In this document: positions 8,892 to 17,236 of the stretch, piece after piece
How positions within the stretch are numbered: the first letter of the stretch is position 1
Layout: every line of letters begins with the position of its first letter
Assembly: GCF_012641465.1 (NCBI RefSeq)
Contig: NZ_JABAIK010000008.1
Location: 1-64,000 of the forward strand
From: Vibrio agarilyticus
GTDB lineage: Bacteria; Pseudomonadota; Gammaproteobacteria; Enterobacterales; Vibrionaceae
Direction: 5' to 3'
DNA: 64,000 bases
Translations under genes and position numbers: made by a program
The notes under the pieces: model-generated
Told to the model about the DNA's origin: nothing
Seen by the model: the letters and a program-made list of their open reading frames with translations, nothing else
Databases searched by the model: none

Positions 8892-9497
8892 ATGAATTTT
8901 TTGGGATGGTGTAGTGCATTAATAATGTTGTCATTCAATGCATTGGCGGTAGAGAGTAATAAAGAAATTGCTTCTTGCACTTTGGTCGAGAACGAATTAG
9001 CACGATTGAGTTGTTATGATGCGATGGCACAAGGATATCAAAGTAATGTTGTGCCTAAAAAAGTGTTTGAATCCCAACGCACTGGAAAATGGACAATTTC
9101 AGAAAAGATTAATCCAATTGATGATACGAAATCAGTGACTTTAAAGCTTGATACAATATCTCACCAAGATCCTTGGCATCGACGTGTTAATTTTGTGGCA
9201 CGTTGTTTGGGTAATAAAACAGAAGCCTATATTATGTGGCGAACTTATTTGGGTGTTGAAAATAGTGTATTGACCCGAATTGGCACAGAGCCAGCGATGC
9301 GAACGCAGTGGCGTCAGTCAAGCGATCATCGGGCTACCTACCATACCCAGCCCATATCATTTCTAAAACACATTGCAAAATCGAATCGTTTGGTTGCCCA
9401 AATAACCCCTTACAATAAAGATCCTATCACTGCGATATTTGACACTTCCGGTCTAAATCATGCACTCACCACTCTGCGAGAAAGTTGCCGTTGGTAA
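8892..9497 (+). CDS. VasI-family (type VI secretion associated) secreted protein, orphan
   Basis: 201 residues with a signal peptide (MNFLGWCSALIMLSFNALA, cleavage near residue 20), so periplasmic. The mature N terminus has the paired-cysteine pattern ASCTLVENELARLSCYD, then TGKWTISEKINPIDDTKSV, and the protein ends LRESCRW. This is the pattern of the VasI family associated with type VI secretion clusters. No other type VI gene is in the window, so it is an orphan; its function, also poorly understood in clusters, is unknown. It is visibly more AT-rich than recC next to it, which hints at separate origin. Family call is by motif memory. Confidence 0.65.
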   Translation: MNFLGWCSALIMLSFNALAVESNKEIASCTLVENELARLSCYDAMAQGYQSNVVPKKVFESQRTGKWTISEKINPIDDTKSVTLKLDTISHQDPWHRRVNFVARCLGNKTEAYIMWRTYLGVENSVLTRIGTEPAMRTQWRQSSDHRATYHTQPISFLKHIAKSNRLVAQITPYNKDPITAIFDTSGLNHALTTLRESCRW

Positions 9498-9598
9498 AGG
9501 ACTCGCGTCATATTTGAAGCAGTTTGGTTGGGCCGTAAATCGGGCTGTGATAGGCTTAGCACAGTTGCCGTTATCTTGTTAAAAGCGCAGGGCCTGCC

Positions 9599-12500
9599 GT
9601 GTTTACAGTTTATCACTCCAATCAAGTCGAATTATTAACCTCGGTGCTGGTCGCACTGATTCAACGGGCGCCGCTGGATAACCCGTTTGAGTCGGAACAA
9701 ATATTGGTACAAAGCCCCGGCATGTCGCAGTGGCTGAAAATGGCTTTGGCCAAAGAGCTTGGCGTTGCGGCAAATCTGAACTTCCCCTTACCTGCAACAT
9801 TTATCTGGCAAATGTTTGTTGAAGTATTGCCAGAGGTTCCGGTTCGAAGTGCATTTAATAAAGAGGCGATGACTTGGAAGTTGATGCAGTTATTGCCAGA
9901 GAAATGCGATGATGACGCTTTTGCTTCGCTCACACGTTATTTGGATGACGACATCGATGGTACCAAACGATATCAGTTGGCTGAAAAAATCGCCGACATT
10001 TATGATGGCTATTTGGTTTACCGCCCGGAATGGATTGCGGCTTGGGAGCGCAATGAAACGGTGGCAGAGCTCGAAGATGAGCACCCTTGGCAGCCTATTT
10101 TATGGCGCGAACTGACCGATGCCACCGCAAATTTGAATCAATCGCGCTACCATCGCGCCAACTTATACCAAGACTTCATTGACGCCTTAGCTCAGCCCAA
10201 TGTGGATTTAACTCGATTGCCAAAACGGCTTTTTGTGTTTGGTATTACCTCTCTTCCCCCGCGCTATATGGACGCATTGCGCGCGTTAGGTCAGCACATT
10301 GATGTGCATCTAATGTTTACCAACCCCTGCCGCTACTACTGGGGTGAAGTGCGCGATAGAAAATTTTTGGCCCGTCTGGCGGCGCGCCATCGTCAGCAGC
10401 TTGCACTGCGTGAACGTGAGGCGATACTGACCGGAGATGTTGCTCAGTTAAAACCGTCGCTGGCAGTGAGCGAGGTATTAGAAAGCCACATGACCGGCAA
10501 CAGTCTGCTGGCGTCAATGGGCAAATTGGGTCGAGATAATCTGTTTTTGCTCGCACAGGCAGAGTCGAATGAAATTGATGCGTTTGTCGAGATCCCGCGC
10601 GACAATTTATTGCATCACTTACAAGCCGATATTTTGGATTTAGAGGAGCATCAAGACGATACGCAATTGCTATCGAGCGCTCATAAGCCGATGATTTCGC
10701 CAGTCGATAGCTCTCTTACCGTGCATGTTTGTCACAGCGCGATGCGAGAGGTTGAAGTGCTTCACGACCAATTGCTGGCCCGTTTTGATGCCGACCCAAA
10801 CCTGAAACCGCGTGACATTATTGTGATGGTGGCTGACATCAATGCTTACAGCCCTGCGATCCAAGCAGTGTTTGGTAATGCGCCGGGTGAGCGTTATATT
10901 CCGTTTTCGATCTCTGACCGTACCGCCACCCAAGAAAGCCCCATTTTGGCGGCGTTTTTACAACTTTTAGCCTTACCGACCACACGCTGCTTAGCCTCCG
11001 AGTTGCTTGAGCTACTTGAAACTCCGGCGATTTTGCGTCGATTTGGAATGGATCAAAATGAATTTAATCAAGCTAAGCAGTGGGTGGAACTATCGGGTGT
11101 ACGTTGGGGGCTAGATAGCCAAACGGCGAGCGAGTTCTCATTGCCCAGTGGCGAGCAAAATACTTGGCAGTTTGGCATCTCTCGCATGCTGTTAGGGTAT
11201 GCCATGGTGCCGGAAGCCGGTTTGTTTGCAACGGCGCAGGGGGACATTGCGCCGTTTAATGATGTGCAAGGGTTAAGTGCCGAATTAGCAGGCAAATTGG
11301 CTCACTATATTGAAACCATTGCGCATTATCGTAAGCTTCTAGTCCAGACTCACAGCGCTGAGCTATGGCAGCAGCATTTGAGCGCGCTGCTCGAGGACTG
11401 CTTTAGCGTGGAACTGGAAGGGGAAATGGCGCTGAAAAGCATTCGCGATACCCTAGGCCAGTTGGCGCAACAAGTGCGAGAGTCCGCGCTGAGCGATCAT
11501 TTTGATGCGATGCTCTCTCCTGCCGTCGTCAGCTTGTATCTCAACAATAAACTTTCTGGCACTCGCGTCAGTCAGCGTTTTTTGGCGGGCCAAGTCAACT
11601 TTTGCACCTTGATGCCCATGCGCTCGATACCGTTTCACACCGTGTGCCTGCTCGGCATGAACGATGGCGTTTACCCTCGTTCGATGCCACCGGAAGGGTT
11701 TGATTTAATGAATGGCCGAGGGAAACCGGGCGACCGCTCACGTCGTGACGATGACCGTTATCTCTTTTTAGAAGCGTTACTATCGGCGCAGCAGGCACTG
11801 TATATCAGTTATGTTGGCCGCTCGATTCAAGACAATAGCACCAAAGTTCCCTCAGTGCTGGTGGCAGAGTTGCTCGAGTATTGTCAGCAAAATTATGCCT
11901 TACAAGGCGATGAAGCGTTAAGTGTGGACGAGTCCGGCACTCGCTTGGTGCGAGCATTAACTCAGTATCACGCAATGGTGCCGTTTGCGCCGAGCGCTTT
12001 TGGTGAAGAACGTCGTGATGGTTTAAACCACAATGCTCAAAGCTACGCAAAAGAGTGGTTACCCGCGGTGAATCGTCAAGGGGTAGCCAGTGGCGCGTTC
12101 AATCGAGCGTTAACCCCATACCTTGAAGGCGCCGTCACACCGCTGCTGCTCGACTGGGTTGAATTACAGCGCTTTTGGCGCTTACCGGTGCAGTACTTCT
12201 TTAATCGCCGTTTGAAAGTGGTGTTTGAGCCGCCGTTACCTGTGGCTGAAGATGATGAGCCGTTTGTACTCAGTGGCCTTGACAGTTACCAGATGCGCGA
12301 TGCCTTGCTGGAAACCAAACTTGCGGCATTGCTCAAGAGCCCAGCGCAGGCAGACGCCGCAGCCGGATTATTTAAAGCGCAGCAACGAGCGGAAGGTAAA
12401 TTGCCAGTTGGCGCTTTTGGCGAGATTGAATTTGATGCCAATCGTGCGCAAATTGATGCGCTGCTTGAGCGTTTGCATTTTGTCACTCAAGCGCCACGCG

Positions 12501-13117
12501 ATGATATTGAAATCAATTTAAGTTTGTCCCTTGAGACTGAGACTGAGACTAAGATTGAGACTGAGACTTCCGTTCAGTTGCAGGGCTGGCTGACGCAATA
12601 TTATCAGGCAGGATTGATTCGTTATCGCTCTGGACGACTCCGTGCGCAAGATCAATTGAGCGCTTGGCTTGATCATTTGGCGATGAACGCAGCAGGATTT
12701 GCCAGCCCCACTCATATGATTGGATACGACCGTAAAAAAGGCGTTGTCCATTGGGTTTACCCACCTCTTGCCAGCGCGACAGAGGCGCGCAGTGAGCTGG
12801 AACAACTGGTGGCGTTATTTTATCAAGGTATGGACGCGCCATTGGCGTACTTTCCCAGCACGGCCCTCGCCAACGTCGAAGCGGGGATAGGTCGCAGTGG
12901 GGTGTGGCAAGATGATGAAGACAAAGCGTTAAAGAAAATGGCCGAGACGTTTAATCCAAGCTATCTCAGTGACGGCGAGGGCAGTAACGTGTATATACAA
13001 CGCATTTGGCCTAAATGGGATGATGATCTTGCAAAGCAGGTGCGAGCGTTAAGTCAACGCGTGCTTCAAACACCAAGATTATATTGGCAAGATCAAGAAG
13101 AGGCGTCACGAGCATAG
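9599..13117 (+). CDS. recC: Exonuclease V (RecBCD) gamma subunit RecC
   Basis: 1172 residues, near the usual 1120-1170. The N terminus (FTVYHSNQVELL, then SPGMSQWLKMALAKELG and FPLPATFIWQMF) is that of RecC. RecC holds the RecBCD complex together, carries a degenerate helicase/nuclease fold and recognises Chi during double-strand-break repair. The start is GTG 9599 with only a weak ribosome site. At 12532-12567 the gene contains a hexanucleotide repeat encoding LETETETKIETET, absent from E. coli RecC as I remember it. It is followed by recB after a 290-bp gap, with no ptrA between them as there is in E. coli. Confidence 0.95.
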   Translation: MFTVYHSNQVELLTSVLVALIQRAPLDNPFESEQILVQSPGMSQWLKMALAKELGVAANLNFPLPATFIWQMFVEVLPEVPVRSAFNKEAMTWKLMQLLPEKCDDDAFASLTRYLDDDIDGTKRYQLAEKIADIYDGYLVYRPEWIAAWERNETVAELEDEHPWQPILWRELTDATANLNQSRYHRANLYQDFIDALAQPNVDLTRLPKRLFVFGITSLPPRYMDALRALGQHIDVHLMFTNPCRYYWGEVRDRKFLARLAARHRQQLALREREAILTGDVAQLKPSLAVSEVLESHMTGNSLLASMGKLGRDNLFLLAQAESNEIDAFVEIPRDNLLHHLQADILDLEEHQDDTQLLSSAHKPMISPVDSSLTVHVCHSAMREVEVLHDQLLARFDADPNLKPRDIIVMVADINAYSPAIQAVFGNAPGERYIPFSISDRTATQESPILAAFLQLLALPTTRCLASELLELLETPAILRRFGMDQNEFNQAKQWVELSGVRWGLDSQTASEFSLPSGEQNTWQFGISRMLLGYAMVPEAGLFATAQGDIAPFNDVQGLSAELAGKLAHYIETIAHYRKLLVQTHSAELWQQHLSALLEDCFSVELEGEMALKSIRDTLGQLAQQVRESALSDHFDAMLSPAVVSLYLNNKLSGTRVSQRFLAGQVNFCTLMPMRSIPFHTVCLLGMNDGVYPRSMPPEGFDLMNGRGKPGDRSRRDDDRYLFLEALLSAQQALYISYVGRSIQDNSTKVPSVLVAELLEYCQQNYALQGDEALSVDESGTRLVRALTQYHAMVPFAPSAFGEERRDGLNHNAQSYAKEWLPAVNRQGVASGAFNRALTPYLEGAVTPLLLDWVELQRFWRLPVQYFFNRRLKVVFEPPLPVAEDDEPFVLSGLDSYQMRDALLETKLAALLKSPAQADAAAGLFKAQQRAEGKLPVGAFGEIEFDANRAQIDALLERLHFVTQAPRDDIEINLSLSLETETETKIETETSVQLQGWLTQYYQAGLIRYRSGRLRAQDQLSAWLDHLAMNAAGFASPTHMIGYDRKKGVVHWVYPPLASATEARSELEQLVALFYQGMDAPLAYFPSTALANVEAGIGRSGVWQDDEDKALKKMAETFNPSYLSDGEGSNVYIQRIWPKWDDDLAKQVRALSQRVLQTPRLYWQDQEEASRA
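12532..12567 (+). repeat. Hexanucleotide tandem repeat inside recC
   Basis: Six units of TGAGAC, the fourth altered to TAAGAT, coding for alternating Glu and Thr. The unit length is a multiple of three, so copy-number change would alter protein length without shifting the frame. Confidence 0.85.
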
Positions 13118-13408
13118 GAAAGAGTAGGGTGGCCGTCAGGAAATCATTATTATGTGTAGGGTGTTTACTGTACGGCCACAGGGTCAGAGAGACCAAATTC
13201 GAGTGACTGGCTTGCCAGTGCATGGCGCGGATATTAGCGTCCACTTTGGCTGTCTGCCGTGAGAAAGATCCCACTTGATGAGTTTATTGTCTTCTGGCTA
13301 TTCATAATCTCATCATTTTAAACGTTCGATCACACTATCAATATCTTGCTGAGTTGAATTCGACATCAGTTTTGAGAACCACTTAATTACAGCAAAAGGC
13401 AATACCGC
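13118..13408. other. recC-recB intergenic region
   Basis: 290 bp where E. coli has the ptrA gene. No homologue of ptrA is visible. A minus-strand frame entering from inside recB ends at 13313 with a plausible-looking tail (KWFSKLMSNSTQQDIDSV) but has no start with a ribosome site. recB presumably has its own promoter here; none was identified with confidence. Confidence 0.4.
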
Positions 13409-16400
13409 ATGACGCAACCCACCGCGCTCGACACTATGACTTTTCCTCTGCATGGCGCTCGTCTGATTGAAGCCTCTGCGGGAACCGGAAAAACCTTTAC
13501 TATTGCTGGGCTTTATTTGCGTCTGTTGCTGGGGCACGGCACCGACGCCTCACGTCATGCAGCGCCTCTGACTGTCGAGCAGATCCTAGTGGTGACCTTT
13601 ACCGAAGCGGCGACGGCGGAGTTGCGTGAGCGGATCCGCGCGCGAATTCATGATGCGCGCTTGGCGTTTGCACGCGGTGTTAGCGACGATCCTGTGCTCA
13701 AGCCACTGCTCAGTGAGATAAGCGATCACGCGGATGCGGCGCAGCTGCTGTTGCAAGCCGAGCGGCAAATGGACGAAGCGGCGGTCTATACGATCCACGG
13801 TTTTTGTCAGCGCATGCTAACGCAAAACGCGTTTGAATCTGGCGCGCGGTTTAATAATGAATTCATTACCGATGAAGGGCGCTTAAAAGCACAGGTGGTG
13901 GCCGATTATTGGCGGCGACAGTTTTATCCGTTGCCACTGGCGCTCGCGGCCGAGGTACGCGCCTTGTGGAGTTCACCAAGTGCACTGCTGGCAAAAATTG
14001 GTCCTTATTTGTCAGGATCGCCACTGACGATGACTACGGCCCCGATGCAAGGGGAACTTAGCCAATTGCATCAAGACAATTTAGCCAAAATTGACCAGCT
14101 AAAAACGCTATGGCGCAGCGGTGAAAGTGATTATCTATCGCTGATTGAGCAATCTAACATCAACAAACGCAGTTACAGTAAAAAGTCACTCCCCAATTGG
14201 CTTGAGGCGGTGAATCGTTGGGCCGAGAGTGAGACGCGAGATTATCATTTTCCTGACGCGTTAACTCGTTTTAGCCAGAGCGCGCTGAATGAGAAAACGC
14301 CGTCAGGCGAGGCGCCAGAGCACGCTGCATTTGTGGCGATTGAGCATTTCTTGGCGCAACCGATATCCCTTGAAGCGCCTTTGCTGGCGCACGCTATCAG
14401 TCATTGCCGTGACGCGCTGGCTAAAGCCAAAGCGCAAAAGCACTGGTTATCGTTTGATGACTTGCTGAGTCAACTTTCTGCGGCGATTGATCTTGAAAGT
14501 GATGGAACGCTGACCAATCGAATTCGAACCTTATATCCGGTTGCGATGATTGATGAATTTCAAGATACCGATCCGTTGCAATACAGCATTTTTAGTCGAA
14601 TTTATTTGCCCGATCCTCAAAGTGCGTTGTTGATGATTGGCGATCCCAAGCAAGCGATTTATGGTTTTCGTGGCGCAGATATTTTCACTTATATCAAAGC
14701 GCGTAATCAAGTGAGTGCTCACTATACCCTTGGCACCAACTGGCGTTCGAGTGATGCTATGGTAGGCGCAGTCAATCAAATATTTGCAACGGCAACCAAC
14801 CCCTTTATTTACGATAATGACATTCCGTTTTATCCGGTCAACAGCAGCCCCAAAGCGGCCTCACGCTATTGGCGCTCTCATGATGTCGCTCAACCGGCGC
14901 TCACCTATTGGTTGGATGAGAGTCTCGACGCGCCCCAAAGTAAATCGGACTATCTCACCCAAATGGCCGAGGCTTGCGCCAGTCAAATTCATTCAATATT
15001 AAGCGCGGCCCAGCAAGGTAACGCTCATTTTATCGACGGCGAGACACAGCGTGAGATCAGTGCGGGTGATATTGCCGTGTTAGTACGCACTGGAAGTGAG
15101 GGACAACGCATTCAACGGGCGCTATTTGAACAAGGGATCGCCAGTGTTTACCTGTCTAATCGGGACAGTGTGTTTTCCAGTGCGGTCGCACAAGACGTGC
15201 AGCGATTACTGCAAGCGGTGTTAACGCCGGAGAATGAGCGCGCACTTCGCGCGTGTCTTGCCAGTGAGCTGTTTGCCTTGGATGCCGCAAGCTTGGACGC
15301 GCTCAATAACGATGAGTTGGCGTGGGAAAGCGCTCTGGCTGAAATCAAAGAGTACCGCAAATTGTGGCAACAGCGCGGCGTTTTACCGATGCTGCGCGCG
15401 GTGATGAGCAAGCGTCATATTGCGGAACGTTTGCTGGCGAGCGAAGGGGGTGAGCGCGCACTCACTGACTTAATGCACATTGGTGAGTTGCTGCAGCAAG
15501 CGAGCAATGAATTAGACAGCGATCACGCGCTATTACGTTGGTTGGCTCAGGCGGTCAGTGATGCTGAGCAAGGCGTAGGAGGCAGTGACGAGCAGATCCA
15601 GCGGTTAGAGTCTGAGCGTAATTTGGTGCAAATTGTCACCATCCATAAATCAAAAGGCTTGGAATACGATTTGGTAATGCTGCCATTTGTGATGAGCTAT
15701 CGCCAAGCGCAAGAAGCCAAATATTACGATGCCACTCAAGATTGCACCTTGCTTGATATCACCGCACCGACAGAGGCCTTAGCGCTGGCCGATAAAGAGC
15801 GCTTGGCGGAAGATTTACGCTTGCTCTATGTAGCGTTAACTCGCGCGGTCTATGGCTGTTTTATCGGTACTGCGCCGCTGCGCCTTGGGCGAGCCAAAAC
15901 AGAGCCAACCGGCGCACACCTTTCTGCCATGGGCTATTTGCTGCAAAATGGCCAAGAAGGCGGCGTTGCGACGTTTTGCCAAGCGATAGCCACTCAGTGC
16001 AGTATCAATGCCGCAGGTGCGCACGCTGATGTGATACAAAGTATGCCGCCGACCAATCAGCTCGCTCCTTTTCAAGCGAAAACGGCGCCACATACGCCGC
16101 TGGTGGCGGCTGAATTGAGCGCGCGCATCGACCGAAGTTGGCGTATTACCAGCTATTCTGGGCTAGTGAAATCAAGCCATAGTCAAGGTGACTCGCTAAC
16201 GCCTACGCCTCTGGCACTTGACGGGATCTTAGCTCTTGAGGGTATCGCTAGCGCCAGTTTTGATATCGACGCGTTTAATGCCACTTCGCTAAGCCCTGCG
16301 AATCGCGCGATAGAGCAAGAGGCAGAATTACGCCCGTTTGAGACCAATCCGGTAGCCTTTAACGATAACAATAGCGATAACGAAACCCGCGCAATGTTTG

Positions 16401-17236
16401 ATATCGCGCCAGCATCTTCTGGCGCAGAAGAATTGTCTGGCGCTAAAGAGGCGTCTGGTATCACTGAGCCTTCACCTACTATTTTTGATTTTCCACGCGG
16501 GGCGACACCCGGCACATTTCTTCACACCCTGTTTGAGCAAATTGAATTTAGCCAATCAGCCAGTGATGAGAGCAATCGCGCCATTATTGACGAGCAGCTC
16601 GCGTTGGCGCAGTTTGATCCGCAATGGCAAGGGGTGTTAGCCGCGCAAATTGATACCGTATTGGCCACACCGCTCGATGGGAAATCTTTGCAACTCAATC
16701 AATTAACCCCAGCTCAACGCCTCGTCGAGATGGAGTTTTTGCTGCCAGTTGAGGTGTTGCAAGCGGGCGAGTTTAACCGTCTGGCTCAGCGGTTTGATCC
16801 GCTGTCAGCACGCGCTGGCGATCTTGGATTTCAAACGGTTCATGGCATGCTCAAAGGGTTTATTGATTTGGTGTTTGAGCATCAAGGGCGGTATTACGTT
16901 TTGGACTGGAAATCCAATCACCTTGGTGACAGTGTTGCCGCTTACCATCGCGATGCACTTGAGCAAGCGATGGCCGATCACCGCTATGATTTGCAATACC
17001 AACTCTACGCTCTCGCGCTGCATCGGTTTTTACGCAGCCGCTTGCAGGATTATGATTACTCACGTCATTTCGGTGGCGTTTATTATCTATTTTTGCGCGG
17101 CATGGATGGCTCGAGCGATCATGGGGTGTTTTACGCCAAACCTAGCGAAACCTTTATTGATCAATTGGATGCATTAATCCAAGGCGATGTATTACCCCCA
17201 AGACACACCGATGCGGGACAGATGGAGTTACTATGA
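13409..17236 (+). CDS. recB: Exonuclease V (RecBCD) beta subunit RecB
   Basis: 1275 residues. This is the 3'-5' superfamily 1 helicase and nuclease subunit of RecBCD, which processes double-strand ends and loads RecA. The Walker A motif EASAGTGKTF is at about residues 21-30; the UvrD-type motif II DEFQDTDPLQ and motif VI LRLLYVALTRA are present. The C-terminal nuclease domain carries DLVFEHQGRYYVLDWKSN, with the catalytic Asp-Asp-x-Lys arrangement, and a YQLYALALHRFL block. The linker at about residues 920-1030 is low in complexity (repeated Ser, Ala, Glu). The stop overlaps the recD start (ATGA), implying translational coupling. Confidence 0.96.
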   Translation: MTQPTALDTMTFPLHGARLIEASAGTGKTFTIAGLYLRLLLGHGTDASRHAAPLTVEQILVVTFTEAATAELRERIRARIHDARLAFARGVSDDPVLKPLLSEISDHADAAQLLLQAERQMDEAAVYTIHGFCQRMLTQNAFESGARFNNEFITDEGRLKAQVVADYWRRQFYPLPLALAAEVRALWSSPSALLAKIGPYLSGSPLTMTTAPMQGELSQLHQDNLAKIDQLKTLWRSGESDYLSLIEQSNINKRSYSKKSLPNWLEAVNRWAESETRDYHFPDALTRFSQSALNEKTPSGEAPEHAAFVAIEHFLAQPISLEAPLLAHAISHCRDALAKAKAQKHWLSFDDLLSQLSAAIDLESDGTLTNRIRTLYPVAMIDEFQDTDPLQYSIFSRIYLPDPQSALLMIGDPKQAIYGFRGADIFTYIKARNQVSAHYTLGTNWRSSDAMVGAVNQIFATATNPFIYDNDIPFYPVNSSPKAASRYWRSHDVAQPALTYWLDESLDAPQSKSDYLTQMAEACASQIHSILSAAQQGNAHFIDGETQREISAGDIAVLVRTGSEGQRIQRALFEQGIASVYLSNRDSVFSSAVAQDVQRLLQAVLTPENERALRACLASELFALDAASLDALNNDELAWESALAEIKEYRKLWQQRGVLPMLRAVMSKRHIAERLLASEGGERALTDLMHIGELLQQASNELDSDHALLRWLAQAVSDAEQGVGGSDEQIQRLESERNLVQIVTIHKSKGLEYDLVMLPFVMSYRQAQEAKYYDATQDCTLLDITAPTEALALADKERLAEDLRLLYVALTRAVYGCFIGTAPLRLGRAKTEPTGAHLSAMGYLLQNGQEGGVATFCQAIATQCSINAAGAHADVIQSMPPTNQLAPFQAKTAPHTPLVAAELSARIDRSWRITSYSGLVKSSHSQGDSLTPTPLALDGILALEGIASASFDIDAFNATSLSPANRAIEQEAELRPFETNPVAFNDNNSDNETRAMFDIAPASSGAEELSGAKEASGITEPSPTIFDFPRGATPGTFLHTLFEQIEFSQSASDESNRAIIDEQLALAQFDPQWQGVLAAQIDTVLATPLDGKSLQLNQLTPAQRLVEMEFLLPVEVLQAGEFNRLAQRFDPLSARAGDLGFQTVHGMLKGFIDLVFEHQGRYYVLDWKSNHLGDSVAAYHRDALEQAMADHRYDLQYQLYALALHRFLRSRLQDYDYSRHFGGVYYLFLRGMDGSSDHGVFYAKPSETFIDQLDALIQGDVLPPRHTDAGQMELL

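Noticed and set aside
12532-12567. Phase-variation switch in recC
   Set aside because: The repeat unit is six bases, so copy-number change cannot move the reading frame; only loop length would vary.
16183-16515. Minus-strand open frame inside recB
   Set aside because: Antisense to the low-complexity linker of recB; serine-rich translation is a by-product of the biased linker sequence.
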